Part shown: piece by piece, positions 57,233 through 64,000 of the stretch | How positions within the stretch are numbered: position 1 is the stretch's first letter | How the letters are laid out: every line of letters starts with the position of its first letter | Source of the DNA: Kutzneria buriramensis | GTDB lineage: Bacteria > Actinomycetota > Actinomycetes > Mycobacteriales > Pseudonocardiaceae | Direction: 5' to 3' | NCBI RefSeq assembly: GCF_003387475.1 | Contig: NZ_QUNO01000027.1 | Coordinates: forward strand, 50,174 to 114,173 | Length of the DNA: 64,000 nt | Made by a program: the position numbers and the translations under genes | The notes under the pieces: generated by a model | What the model was told of the DNA's origin: nothing | The model's input: the letters and a program-made list of their open reading frames with translations, nothing else | Database searches by the model: none

Positions 57233-57973
57233 ATGGGCATCTCCAGCAGCCACACCGGATCCGGCGTCACCGTGATCACCATTGACTACCCGCCGGTCAA
57301 CGCGATTCCGGTGCGCGGCTGGTTCGACCTGGCCGACGAGCTGGTCGCCGCCGGCCGGCGGCCGGAGACGCACGTGGTGGTGCTGCGTGCCGAGGGCCGT
57401 GGCTTCTGCGCGGGCGTGGACATCAAGGAGATCCAGCGCACCGAGGGCTTCGACGCGCTGATCGGCGCGAACCGGGGCTGCGCGGCGGCGTTCGCCGCCG
57501 TGTACGACTGCGAGGTGCCGGTGGTGGCCGCGATCAACGGCTTCTGCCTCGGCGGCGGCGTCGGACTCGTCGGCAACGCGGACATCGTGGTGGCGGCGAC
57601 CGATGCCACGTTCGGACTGCCCGAAGTGGACAGAGGGGCGCTCGGCGCAGCGACCCATCTGGCCCGCCTCGTGCCGCCACATCTGATGCGCGCCCTGTAC
57701 TACACGGCGCGGCGGATCTCGGCCGAGGAGTTGCACCACCACGGTTCGGTGTACGAGGTGGTGGCGCCGGCCGGCCTGGACGCGGCGGCGCTGGCGCTGG
57801 CCGAGGAGATCGCCGCCAAGGACACGCGGGTGATCCGCTGCGCCAAGGAGGCGCTCAACGGCATCGACCCGCAGCACGTGCACCGCAGCTACCGCTACGA
57901 GCAGGGCTTCACCTTCGAGCTGAACCTGTCCGGTGTGTCCGACGCGGCGCGACGGGCCTTCCTGGAGGGATGA
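57233..57973 (+). CDS. echA20: EchA20-like crotonase (ring-opening hydrolase of HIP pathway)
   Basis: A 246-aa crotonase from ATG 57233 (GAAGGAG upstream): RGFCAGVDIKEIQ and NGFCLGGGVGLVG oxyanion segments. In M. tuberculosis EchA20 (Rv3550) opens ring D of the HIP-CoA intermediate. It is first of an echA20-ipdA-ipdB-ipdC operon. Confidence 0.9.
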   Translation: MGISSSHTGSGVTVITIDYPPVNAIPVRGWFDLADELVAAGRRPETHVVVLRAEGRGFCAGVDIKEIQRTEGFDALIGANRGCAAAFAAVYDCEVPVVAAINGFCLGGGVGLVGNADIVVAATDATFGLPEVDRGALGAATHLARLVPPHLMRALYYTARRISAEELHHHGSVYEVVAPAGLDAAALALAEEIAAKDTRVIRCAKEALNGIDPQHVHRSYRYEQGFTFELNLSGVSDAARRAFLEG

Positions 57974-57974
57974 C

Positions 57975-58817
57975 ATGCGGGACAAGAGGATGAGCGCCGC
58001 CGAGGTGGCCGCCGAGCTGTCCGACGGGATGACCGTCGGCATCGGCGGCTGGGGCTCGCGGCGCAAACCGATGGCACTCGTGCGGGCCATCCTCGACACG
58101 CCGGTGCGCGACCTGACCATCGTCTCCTACGGCGGCCCGGACGTGGGGCTGCTCTGCGCCGCCGGCAAAGTACGCCGGTTGGTGTACGGATTCGTCTCGC
58201 TGGACACGATTCCGTACGACCCGTGGTTCCAGCGCGTGCGCCAGCAGGGCGGCATCGAGGTGCGCGAGTTCGACGAGGGCATGTTCTACAGTGGACTCCT
58301 GGCCGCGTCGCATCGCCTGCCGTTCTTACCGATTCGCGCCGGCCTCGGCTCGGACGTGCTGCGGGTCAACCCCGACCTGAAGACCGTGCAGTCCCCTTAC
58401 GACGGCGAGGAACTGGTCGCCATGCCGGCCCTGAAGCTCGACGTGGCGTTGGTGCATTTGAACCGCGCCGACCCGCACGGCAACGGCCAGTACCTCGGAC
58501 CGGACCCGTACTTCGACGACCTGTTCTGCATGGCCGCCAAGCGGCGGTTCCTGTCGTGTGAACAGATCGTGGACACCTCGGAGCTGGACGGACCGCCACA
58601 GACGTTGCTCACCAACAGGATGATGGTCGACGGCGTGGTGGAGACGCCCAACGGCGCTCACTTCACGTCCTGCGTGCCGGACTACGGCCGCGACGAGGCC
58701 TTCCAGCGGGTGTACGCGAAGTCCGCCGCCGACGAGGAACTCTGGCCGTCCTTCGTGGACCAGTTCCTGTCCCGGGGCGAGACCGGCTACCAGCTCGCCG
58801 TGCAGGCGACGTCATGA
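57975..58817 (+). CDS. ipdA: IpdA, alpha subunit of COCHEA-CoA hydrolase
   Basis: A 280-aa CoA-transferase-fold protein from ATG 57975, one base after the echA20 stop. VGIGGWGSRRKPMALVRA and EFDEGMFYSGLLAASHRLPF are characteristic. IpdAB opens the last steroid ring (ring C) despite its transferase fold. ipdB starts 4 bp before its end. Confidence 0.9.
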   Translation: MRDKRMSAAEVAAELSDGMTVGIGGWGSRRKPMALVRAILDTPVRDLTIVSYGGPDVGLLCAAGKVRRLVYGFVSLDTIPYDPWFQRVRQQGGIEVREFDEGMFYSGLLAASHRLPFLPIRAGLGSDVLRVNPDLKTVQSPYDGEELVAMPALKLDVALVHLNRADPHGNGQYLGPDPYFDDLFCMAAKRRFLSCEQIVDTSELDGPPQTLLTNRMMVDGVVETPNGAHFTSCVPDYGRDEAFQRVYAKSAADEELWPSFVDQFLSRGETGYQLAVQATS

Positions 58818-59488
58818 GCCGCATCGACGTGTGCGTGGCCGCCTGCGCCGACCTGTTCCTCGGCGCCGGCGAGATCCTGGCCAGCCCGATGGGGCTGATC
58901 CCGCAGCTCGGCGCGAAGCTGGCCCGGTTGACCACCGAGCCGGACCTGCTGCTGTCCGACGGCGAGGCGTACCTGCTCGGCGAGCACGGTGTCGAGGGCT
59001 GGCTGCCGTACCGGAAGGTGTTCGACGTGGTCGCGCATGGCCGCCGGCACGTGGTGATGGGCGCGAACCAGCTGGACCGCTTCGGCAACCAGAACATCTC
59101 GGCCATCGGCGACCACGACAAGCCGACCCGGCAGTTGCTGGGCTTTCGCGGCGCGCCCGGCAACACCGTCAACCACCGCACCAGCTACTGGGTTCCCAAG
59201 CACAGCAGGCGAGTCTTCGTGCCACGGGTCGACGTGGTGAGCGGCGTCGGCCACGATCGCGGTTTCCACCACGCGTACCGGGTCGTCACCAACCTGTGCG
59301 TGCTGGACTTCGAGACCCCGGACGGCTCGATGCGCCTGGTGTCGACGCATCCCGGAGTCACCGTCGACGAGGTCCTTGACAACACGGGCTTCCCGCTGGA
59401 CATCGGCGAGACGGCGACCACCCGGGAGCCGTCCCGCCAGGAGCTGGAGCTGATCGACAAGCTGGATCCGGATCATGCTCGCGACTGA
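58814..59488 (+). CDS. ipdB: IpdB, beta subunit of COCHEA-CoA hydrolase
   Basis: A 224-aa protein (LLSDGEAYLLGEHGVEGWLPY; GAPGNTVNHRTSYWVPKHS). It is slightly shorter than mycobacterial IpdB. It forms the IpdAB heterotetramer. ipdC overlaps its last 14 bp. Confidence 0.9.
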   Translation: MSRIDVCVAACADLFLGAGEILASPMGLIPQLGAKLARLTTEPDLLLSDGEAYLLGEHGVEGWLPYRKVFDVVAHGRRHVVMGANQLDRFGNQNISAIGDHDKPTRQLLGFRGAPGNTVNHRTSYWVPKHSRRVFVPRVDVVSGVGHDRGFHHAYRVVTNLCVLDFETPDGSMRLVSTHPGVTVDEVLDNTGFPLDIGETATTREPSRQELELIDKLDPDHARD

Positions 59489-60563
59489 GCTGACCCGGCT
59501 CACCGGCGTCCGGCATCCGGTGGTGCAGACAGGAATGGGCTGGGTCGCCGGCCCGCGCCTGGTGTCGGCGACGGCCAACGCCGGCGGCCTGGGCATCATC
59601 GCGTCGGCCACGATGACGCTGGCGGAGCTCGAGGCGGCGATCCTGGAGACCAAGCGGCGCACGGACAAGCCGTTCGGCGTCAACCTCCGTTCGGACGCCT
59701 CCGACGCGATCGACCGGGTCGAGCTGCTGATCCGGCACGGTGTGAGGGTGGCGTCCTTCGCGTTGGCGCCCAAGCGGGACCTGATCGCCCGGTTGAAGGA
59801 TCACGGCATTGTGGTGATGCCGTCGATCGGCGCGGTCCGGCACGCGGAGAAGGTCGCCGCGTGGGGCGTGGACGCCGTTGTCGTGCAGGGTGGCGAGGGC
59901 GGCGGCCACACCGGTTCCGTAGCGACAACTTTGCTGCTGCCCAGCGTGATCGACGCCGTGGACATCCCGGTGGTGGCGGCAGGCGGGTTCTACGACGGGC
60001 GGGGCTTGGCGGCGGCGCTGGCGTACGGCGCGGCCGGGATCGCCATGGGCACCCGGTTCCTGCTGACCAGCGACAGCTCCGTGCCGGACGAGGTCAAAAG
60101 GCTCTACCTGGAGCGCGGCCTGGACGGCACCGTCGTCACCACCAAGGTGGACGGCATGCCGCACCGGGTGCTGCGCACCGAGCTCGTGGACCGGCTCGAA
60201 CGGACCGGACGGGCCCGGGCGCTGCTCGGTGCGCTGGCGAATGCCCGCAAGTTCCGGCGGCTGACCGGGTTGAGCTGGCGGGCCATGATCGGCGACGGGC
60301 TGCGGCTCAAGCACGGCCGCGAGCTGAGCTGGTCTCAGGTCGTGATGGCGGCGAACACGCCCATGCTGCTGCGTTCCGGACTGGTGCAGGGCCGGACCGA
60401 CGCCGGCGTGCTGGCGGCCGGCCAGGTGGTCGGCGTGCTGCGGGACCTGCCGAGCTGCGAGGAGCTGATCACCGGCATAGTGGCGCAGGCGACCGAGGTG
60501 ATCGACGGACTGGCCGGAGGAAAGCGATGGCAGAACAGCGACGTGGCCGACGCATCGCCATGA
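59475..60563 (+). CDS. ipdC: IpdC, nitronate-monooxygenase-fold flavoenzyme of HIP degradation
   Basis: A 362-aa FMN TIM barrel: VVVQGGEGGGHTG and VVAAGGFYDGRGLAA. It corresponds to Rv3553, an NADH-dependent reductase acting on the hydroxylated HIC-CoA-type intermediate. It is related to, but distinct from, the protein at 30801. Confidence 0.88.
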   Translation: MLATELTRLTGVRHPVVQTGMGWVAGPRLVSATANAGGLGIIASATMTLAELEAAILETKRRTDKPFGVNLRSDASDAIDRVELLIRHGVRVASFALAPKRDLIARLKDHGIVVMPSIGAVRHAEKVAAWGVDAVVVQGGEGGGHTGSVATTLLLPSVIDAVDIPVVAAGGFYDGRGLAAALAYGAAGIAMGTRFLLTSDSSVPDEVKRLYLERGLDGTVVTTKVDGMPHRVLRTELVDRLERTGRARALLGALANARKFRRLTGLSWRAMIGDGLRLKHGRELSWSQVVMAANTPMLLRSGLVQGRTDAGVLAAGQVVGVLRDLPSCEELITGIVAQATEVIDGLAGGKRWQNSDVADASP

Positions 60564-60982
60564 GCGACGGGGAACTCGACGAGTTCCTCGGGGCCGAACG
60601 GACGTGCCGGGTGGCCACGGCTGGGCCGGACGGCCCACACCTGACCGCGCTGTGGTTCCTGTGGCACGACAAGACGTTGTGGCTGACGTCGATCACGCGG
60701 GCCAAGCGTTGGGCGCAGCTGAAACGGGATCCGCGGATGTCGGTCCTGGTCGACGCCGGCCGGGAGTACGGCGAGCTGCGCGGGGCCGAGCTGCGAGGCG
60801 ACGTCGAGTTCGTCGGGGAGGCGCCGCGGGCCGGCGAGTACGTGCCCGAGCTCGTCGAGCCGGAGAAACTGTTCGCCCGCAAGTACTTCGGCGCCGACGA
60901 GATGTACCACGACGGCAGGCACGCGTGGATGCGCATGCGCCCGCACACCATAGTCTCCTGGGACTTCCGGAAACTGGGGTAA
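60527..60982 (+). CDS. F420-dependent / PPOX-class split-barrel flavoprotein
   Basis: A 151-aa protein. The ATG at 60527 has GGAGG 6 nt upstream and overlaps ipdC by 37 bp. LGAERTCRVATAGPDGPHLTALWFLWHD is the FDOR/PPOX signature. Co-transcribed with the ipd genes. It may reduce a CoA intermediate or a quinone with F420; the substrate is unknown. Confidence 0.8.
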   Translation: MAEQRRGRRIAMSDGELDEFLGAERTCRVATAGPDGPHLTALWFLWHDKTLWLTSITRAKRWAQLKRDPRMSVLVDAGREYGELRGAELRGDVEFVGEAPRAGEYVPELVEPEKLFARKYFGADEMYHDGRHAWMRMRPHTIVSWDFRKLG

Positions 60983-61039
60983 AACGGCGGTAAAGGTCCC
61001 GACGATCGTCGGGTGCCGCCCGCGCTCACACAGGGCTAG

Positions 61040-61080
61040 CTTTCGGTGACGCACGACTGATCCCTGCCAGTCGCCGAAAG
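61040..61080 (+). promoter_or_regulatory. Inverted repeat in the 5' leader of the trypsin-like gene
   Basis: CTTTCGGTGAC (61040-61050) pairs with GTCGCCGAAAG (61070-61080), 10 of 11 positions. The 3' arm runs into the GAAAGG ribosome site before the ATG at 61092, so it could be an operator or a translational hairpin. Confidence 0.5.
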
Positions 61081-61091
61081 GTGTCCTCACC

Positions 61092-61799
61092 ATGCGCAAA
61101 TCCCTTGTCGCCGCAACGATCGCCGGCGCCGCTCTGGCCGCCGGACTCGTCGCCGCCCCTGCCCAGGCCGGCGTCAGCCCCAACATCATCGGGGGCGGCG
61201 CCGCCAGCAACATCCCGTACGGCGCGCAGATCTACTGGACCAACTCCGGTTCCGGCAACGGTTTCGAGTGCTCCGGCACCATCATCGCGCCGCAGTGGGT
61301 GCTCACCGCCCAGCACTGCCGTAACGACCCCGGCATGTACGTGCTGGTCGGCAGCCTGAACCTGGGTCAGGGCACCCGGGCCACCGTGGACCGCCAGGTG
61401 CCGTCGCCCAACGGCGACATCCTGTTGGTGCACCTCAGCACCGCCATCAACACCACGTTCAGCAAGCTGGGCAGCGCGGACCCGGCGACCGGTGCCACCA
61501 ACCAGATCTACGGCTGGGGCCGTACGCAGGGCAGCAACCCGCCCTCGCCGGTGCTGAAGGTCGCGAACGTGCGGGTCACCGGGCATTCCACCGACGCCTT
61601 CGGCGGTCGGGCGATCGCCTCCGTCGGCGTGAACGGCTCCGCGTGGCACGGCGACTCCGGCGGTCCCGAGGTGTCGGGCGGCGTGCAGGTCGGCGTCTGC
61701 TCCACCGGCGTCAACAGCGGCTCCAACCCCCAGGGCACGCAGAACTACGCCAGCGTCGCCTCCAGCCGTTCGTTCATCCGCAGCACCGCGGGCGTCTGA
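61092..61799 (+). CDS. Secreted trypsin-like serine protease A
   Basis: A 235-aa precursor; signal peptide 1-26 (ending AQA). S1 triad: His in LTAQHC, Asp in NGDILLVHL, Ser in WHGDSGGP. Like chymotrypsin-fold exoproteases of streptomycetes. The next gene is a close tandem paralogue that starts inside its stop (TGATG). Confidence 0.88.
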   Translation: MRKSLVAATIAGAALAAGLVAAPAQAGVSPNIIGGGAASNIPYGAQIYWTNSGSGNGFECSGTIIAPQWVLTAQHCRNDPGMYVLVGSLNLGQGTRATVDRQVPSPNGDILLVHLSTAINTTFSKLGSADPATGATNQIYGWGRTQGSNPPSPVLKVANVRVTGHSTDAFGGRAIASVGVNGSAWHGDSGGPEVSGGVQVGVCSTGVNSGSNPQGTQNYASVASSRSFIRSTAGV

Positions 61800-62500
61800 T
61801 GCGTGGCCCGTTGGTTGCGGCCGCCGTACTTGGCGCCGCGTTGACGGTTGCACCGGCGGCCGGTGCCGCGGTCAGCCCAGACATCATCGGTGGCACCCAG
61901 GTGAGCTCCGCCCCGTGGGGTGCGCAGATCTACTGGAACAGCGGCGGAAGCGAGTTCGACGGCTTCGAGTGCTCCGGCACGATCATCGCCGCGCAGTGGG
62001 TGATCACCGCGCACCACTGCCAGAGCAGCTCCGGGATGCACGTCAAGGTCGGTGACGTCCGATTCGACCAGGGCGTGAACGTGGCGGTGGATCGTCAGGT
62101 CACCTCCCCCAACGGCGACATCGCATTGCTGCACCTCGCTTCTGCGGTGCAAACGACGTACATGAAGCTGGGTTCTGCCGATCCCGCGACTGGTTCCACC
62201 AACCAGATCTACGGCTGGGGCCGGACCATCGACCAGAGCCCGCCCGCGTCGGTGCTGCGTACGGCCAACGTCCGGGTGACCGGGCGATCGACGGACGCTT
62301 TCGGTGGCCGGGCGATCGCTTCGGTGGGTGTGAACGGGGCCGCGTGGCACGGGGACTCCGGTGGGCCCGAGGTGGCCAACGGGGTCGAGGTCGGCGTGGC
62401 TTCCACCGCCGGGAACAGCGGCGAGAACACGCACGGGACCCAGAACTACGCGAGCATCGCGGCCAGTAGGAGCTGGATTCGGTCCACTGCCGGGGTGTGA
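61799..62500 (+). CDS. Secreted trypsin-like serine protease B
   Basis: A 233-aa precursor from ATG 61799; signal peptide 1-23. His in ITAHHC, Asp in NGDIALLHL, Ser in WHGDSGGP. Most blocks (KLGSADPATGSTNQIYGWGR, RSTDAFGGRAIASVGVNG) are shared with protease A, so the pair arose by tandem duplication. Confidence 0.88.
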   Translation: MRGPLVAAAVLGAALTVAPAAGAAVSPDIIGGTQVSSAPWGAQIYWNSGGSEFDGFECSGTIIAAQWVITAHHCQSSSGMHVKVGDVRFDQGVNVAVDRQVTSPNGDIALLHLASAVQTTYMKLGSADPATGSTNQIYGWGRTIDQSPPASVLRTANVRVTGRSTDAFGGRAIASVGVNGAAWHGDSGGPEVANGVEVGVASTAGNSGENTHGTQNYASIAASRSWIRSTAGV

Positions 62501-62515
62501 GGGTTTGTGGGTGGG

Positions 62516-62552
62516 GCGGGTCCCGGGTATTGCTACCGGGGCCCGCTCTTTC
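62516..62552 (+). terminator. Terminator of the protease pair
   Basis: GCGGGTCCCGG / CCGGGGCCCGC stem with an 8-nt loop, followed by TCTTTCT, 16 bp after the stop of protease B. Confidence 0.8.
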
Positions 62553-62669
62553 TCGGGGTGACTCGTCTGACGTCGTCCCGGGAGTCATCCTACCTTGGCA
62601 CGGCGAACGTTCCGCGACCGCGCTGCCGAAGCTACGCCCTGTTGCCTCGAATCTCTTCGTTGCCTACGC

Positions 62670-62785
62670 GGGGATTTTGTGTGGAGCCTCTGAACGACGG
62701 CTTTGAGGGGCATCTCCGGGGCAGGCTACGCCTGCCCCTCACGCCGACAAGCTTAAGCCATCGTCCCCCTCCACACAAAATCCCC
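62670..62785. repeat. Long nested hairpin element upstream of the HNH gene
   Basis: Perfect 17-bp outer arms GGGGATTTTGTGTGGAG (62670-62686) and its complement (62769-62785) enclose an inner hairpin GGGGCAGGC-TAC-GCCTGCCCC (about 62720-62740). The rest of 62553-62903 shows no ORF. It resembles a small mobile hairpin (MITE-like) or a structured RNA next to a 13E12-type HNH gene. Confidence 0.65.
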
Positions 62786-62903
62786 ACTCAAGCCGTTCGT
62801 TGCCGGTCGCGTTGTTCACGGCGGTCGCCGGCGATTATGCATGAAACTCGATTCACCCGTTGGTGATTCGAGTTGGATCTTGTAGGCGAGTATTCTTAGA
62901 GGT

Positions 62904-64000
62904 ATGGAACTCACCCGAGAGTTGGAGAGAGCGGAGCCCAGTGGGGCCCTGTTCGATCTTCTCGCGGGGCTCGATCTGGACGCCCTTTCCGCCGACGAAC
63001 GGGTCACCGTCACCATTCTCGCCCGCAAGATCAGGGCCTTCGCCGACTACGTGGAGTTGACTGTGCTGCGGGGTGTCGAGGACACCGCCGAGTTGGCGAT
63101 GGCCATCACCGAACCCGAGCAGACCGTAGTCCGGCGTAAGGAGTTGACCCAGGATCTACGGACCCTGCCCCGCCTGATGGACCAGTTGCGGCAGGGTCGC
63201 CTGGACCTGCGCCGGCTGGAAGCGGTCCGTGATCGGGTCCGGAACCTGCCGTCCGTGGCACTCATCGCCGAGGTCGAAGACACCCTGCTCGACATCGCCC
63301 CAGGACTCACCCACTCGCAGTTGGGCCGGCGGACCACCGCGCTGGTCGCGCAAGCCGACCCCACCGGCTACGAACAACGCCACCAGAAAGCCAAAGCCGA
63401 GCGACGGGTGGAGATCCGGCCGCTCCCGGACGGCATGGCCCAACTCACCGCGATCCTGCCCGCCGTCGAGGCCCGCATGATCCACGACCTGCTCTGCGCC
63501 GACGCCAAAGACCTCCCGAAGGACGAGCGCACCACCGACCAGAAACGCGCCGATGCCTTCCTCGACCGGTTCCTGGGTCAGGTCAAGGAACGCTCCGTCC
63601 AGGTCCACGTCACCATCTCCATGGAAACCTTGATGGGGTTGACCGAAGACCCCGCCCTACTCGAGGGCTACGGCCCCATCTCAGCGGACACGGCTCGCGA
63701 ACTCGCCATGGACGGCATCTGGCGGGCCATCCTCCTCGACGAACACGACCACGCCGACACCATCGGCAAACACACCTACCGACCCAGCCAACGCCTCAAA
63801 GAACTCGTCGGCGTCCGCGCCGGCAACGTCTGCTCGGCCCCCGGCTGCACCCGCCCCATCCAAGAAGGCGACCACGTCACGCCGTGGCCCAAGGGCCACA
63901 CCACGCTCGCCAACGTCAAAGGCCTCTGCACCCGCCACCACCACCTCAAACACGACACCCACAAGGTCACCGTCGACAACGACGGCAGCCTGCACTGGAC
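62904..64000 (+). CDS. DUF222/13E12-family protein with C-terminal HNH endonuclease domain (partial)
   Basis: Open from ATG 62904 to the window end (365 codons). The helical DUF222 region (about 1-290; DALSADERVTVTILARKIRAF) precedes HNH residues CSAPGCTRPIQEGDHVTPW...NVKGLCTRHHHLKH. These multicopy actinobacterial '13E12 repeat' proteins are of unknown function and are often linked with mobility. The frame lacks a stop only because the window ends. Confidence 0.85.
   Translation, partial: MELTRELERAEPSGALFDLLAGLDLDALSADERVTVTILARKIRAFADYVELTVLRGVEDTAELAMAITEPEQTVVRRKELTQDLRTLPRLMDQLRQGRLDLRRLEAVRDRVRNLPSVALIAEVEDTLLDIAPGLTHSQLGRRTTALVAQADPTGYEQRHQKAKAERRVEIRPLPDGMAQLTAILPAVEARMIHDLLCADAKDLPKDERTTDQKRADAFLDRFLGQVKERSVQVHVTISMETLMGLTEDPALLEGYGPISADTARELAMDGIWRAILLDEHDHADTIGKHTYRPSQRLKELVGVRAGNVCSAPGCTRPIQEGDHVTPWPKGHTTLANVKGLCTRHHHLKHDTHKVTVDNDGSLHW

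Noticed and set aside
60560..60982. Alternative start of the PPOX gene at 60560 (ATGA overlap with ipdC)
   Set aside because: The ATG at 60527 has a strong GGAGG at proper spacing and gives the usual N-terminal helix of the family.

Overview
This is GC-rich actinobacterial chromosome. Gene content and repeats suggest a Pseudonocardiales-type soil organism (Kutzneria, Amycolatopsis or Saccharothrix-like; inferred, not proven). Supporting signs are high-GC codon use, frequent GTG starts, a mce4/KstR-type sterol locus syntenic with Mycobacterium tuberculosis Rv3492c-Rv3553, F420-dependent enzymes and many secreted hydrolases.

Layout. 1-6.2 kb: a truncated ROK regulator, a methyltransferase, a LuxR-type regulator, a secreted sedolisin-like protease and a PucR-type regulator. 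6.3-8.3 kb: a small OGG-fold-like protein, a 47-aa ORF, two tandem circularly permuted tRNA-like (Y-RNA-like) RNA elements, and a conserved 244-aa protein of unknown function on the same strand just upstream of them. 8.3-13.1 kb: secreted S1 protease, GH5 glycosidase (endoglycoceramidase-like), small housekeeping or unknown proteins and a DUF4360-type secreted protein. 13.1-15.9 kb: acetyltransferase, FAD monooxygenase and a self-contained PadR regulator.

15.9-41.8 kb is a sterol uptake and side-chain degradation locus. It holds a complete mce4-like transporter operon (SDR genes, yrbE4A/B, mce4A-F, two Mce-associated proteins), fdxD, the heteromeric acyl-CoA dehydrogenase chsE4-chsE5, fadD19, echA19, another acyl-CoA ligase, two F420-type LLM oxidoreductases, a DUF35/OB protein, the ltp4-ltp3 aldolase/thiolase-like pair and an NTF2-fold protein. 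KstR-type operators (TnnAACnnGTTnnA) lie in front of the relevant units. Together with fadD19 and ltp3/ltp4 this suggests use of C-24-branched (plant-type) sterols.

41.7-46.7 kb holds a phosphotransferase, an ECF sigma factor with a membrane partner, and the divergent cyp125/fadA5 pair, which has two perfect KstR boxes. 46.7-53.7 kb is an island that interrupts the conserved fadA5-to-Rv3548c order. It encodes a natural fusion of a TmpA-like Fe/2-oxoglutarate oxygenase with a TmpB/PhnZ-like HD diiron oxygenase, a methyltransferase, a GntR/HutC regulator and a four-gene ABC importer. I read it as an organophosphonate (2-(trimethylamino)ethylphosphonate or 2-aminoethylphosphonate) uptake and oxidation system controlled by two matching composite operators.

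53.7-61 kb: an SDR, a threonine-repeat cell-wall protein with an LAxTG-like sorting signal, then the steroid ring C/D (HIP) degradation genes (two SDRs, echA20, ipdA, ipdB, ipdC, an F420/PPOX protein) around a KstR2-like operator. 61-64 kb: two tandem secreted trypsin-like proteases, a long hairpin element and the start of a DUF222/13E12-type HNH endonuclease gene that runs off the window.
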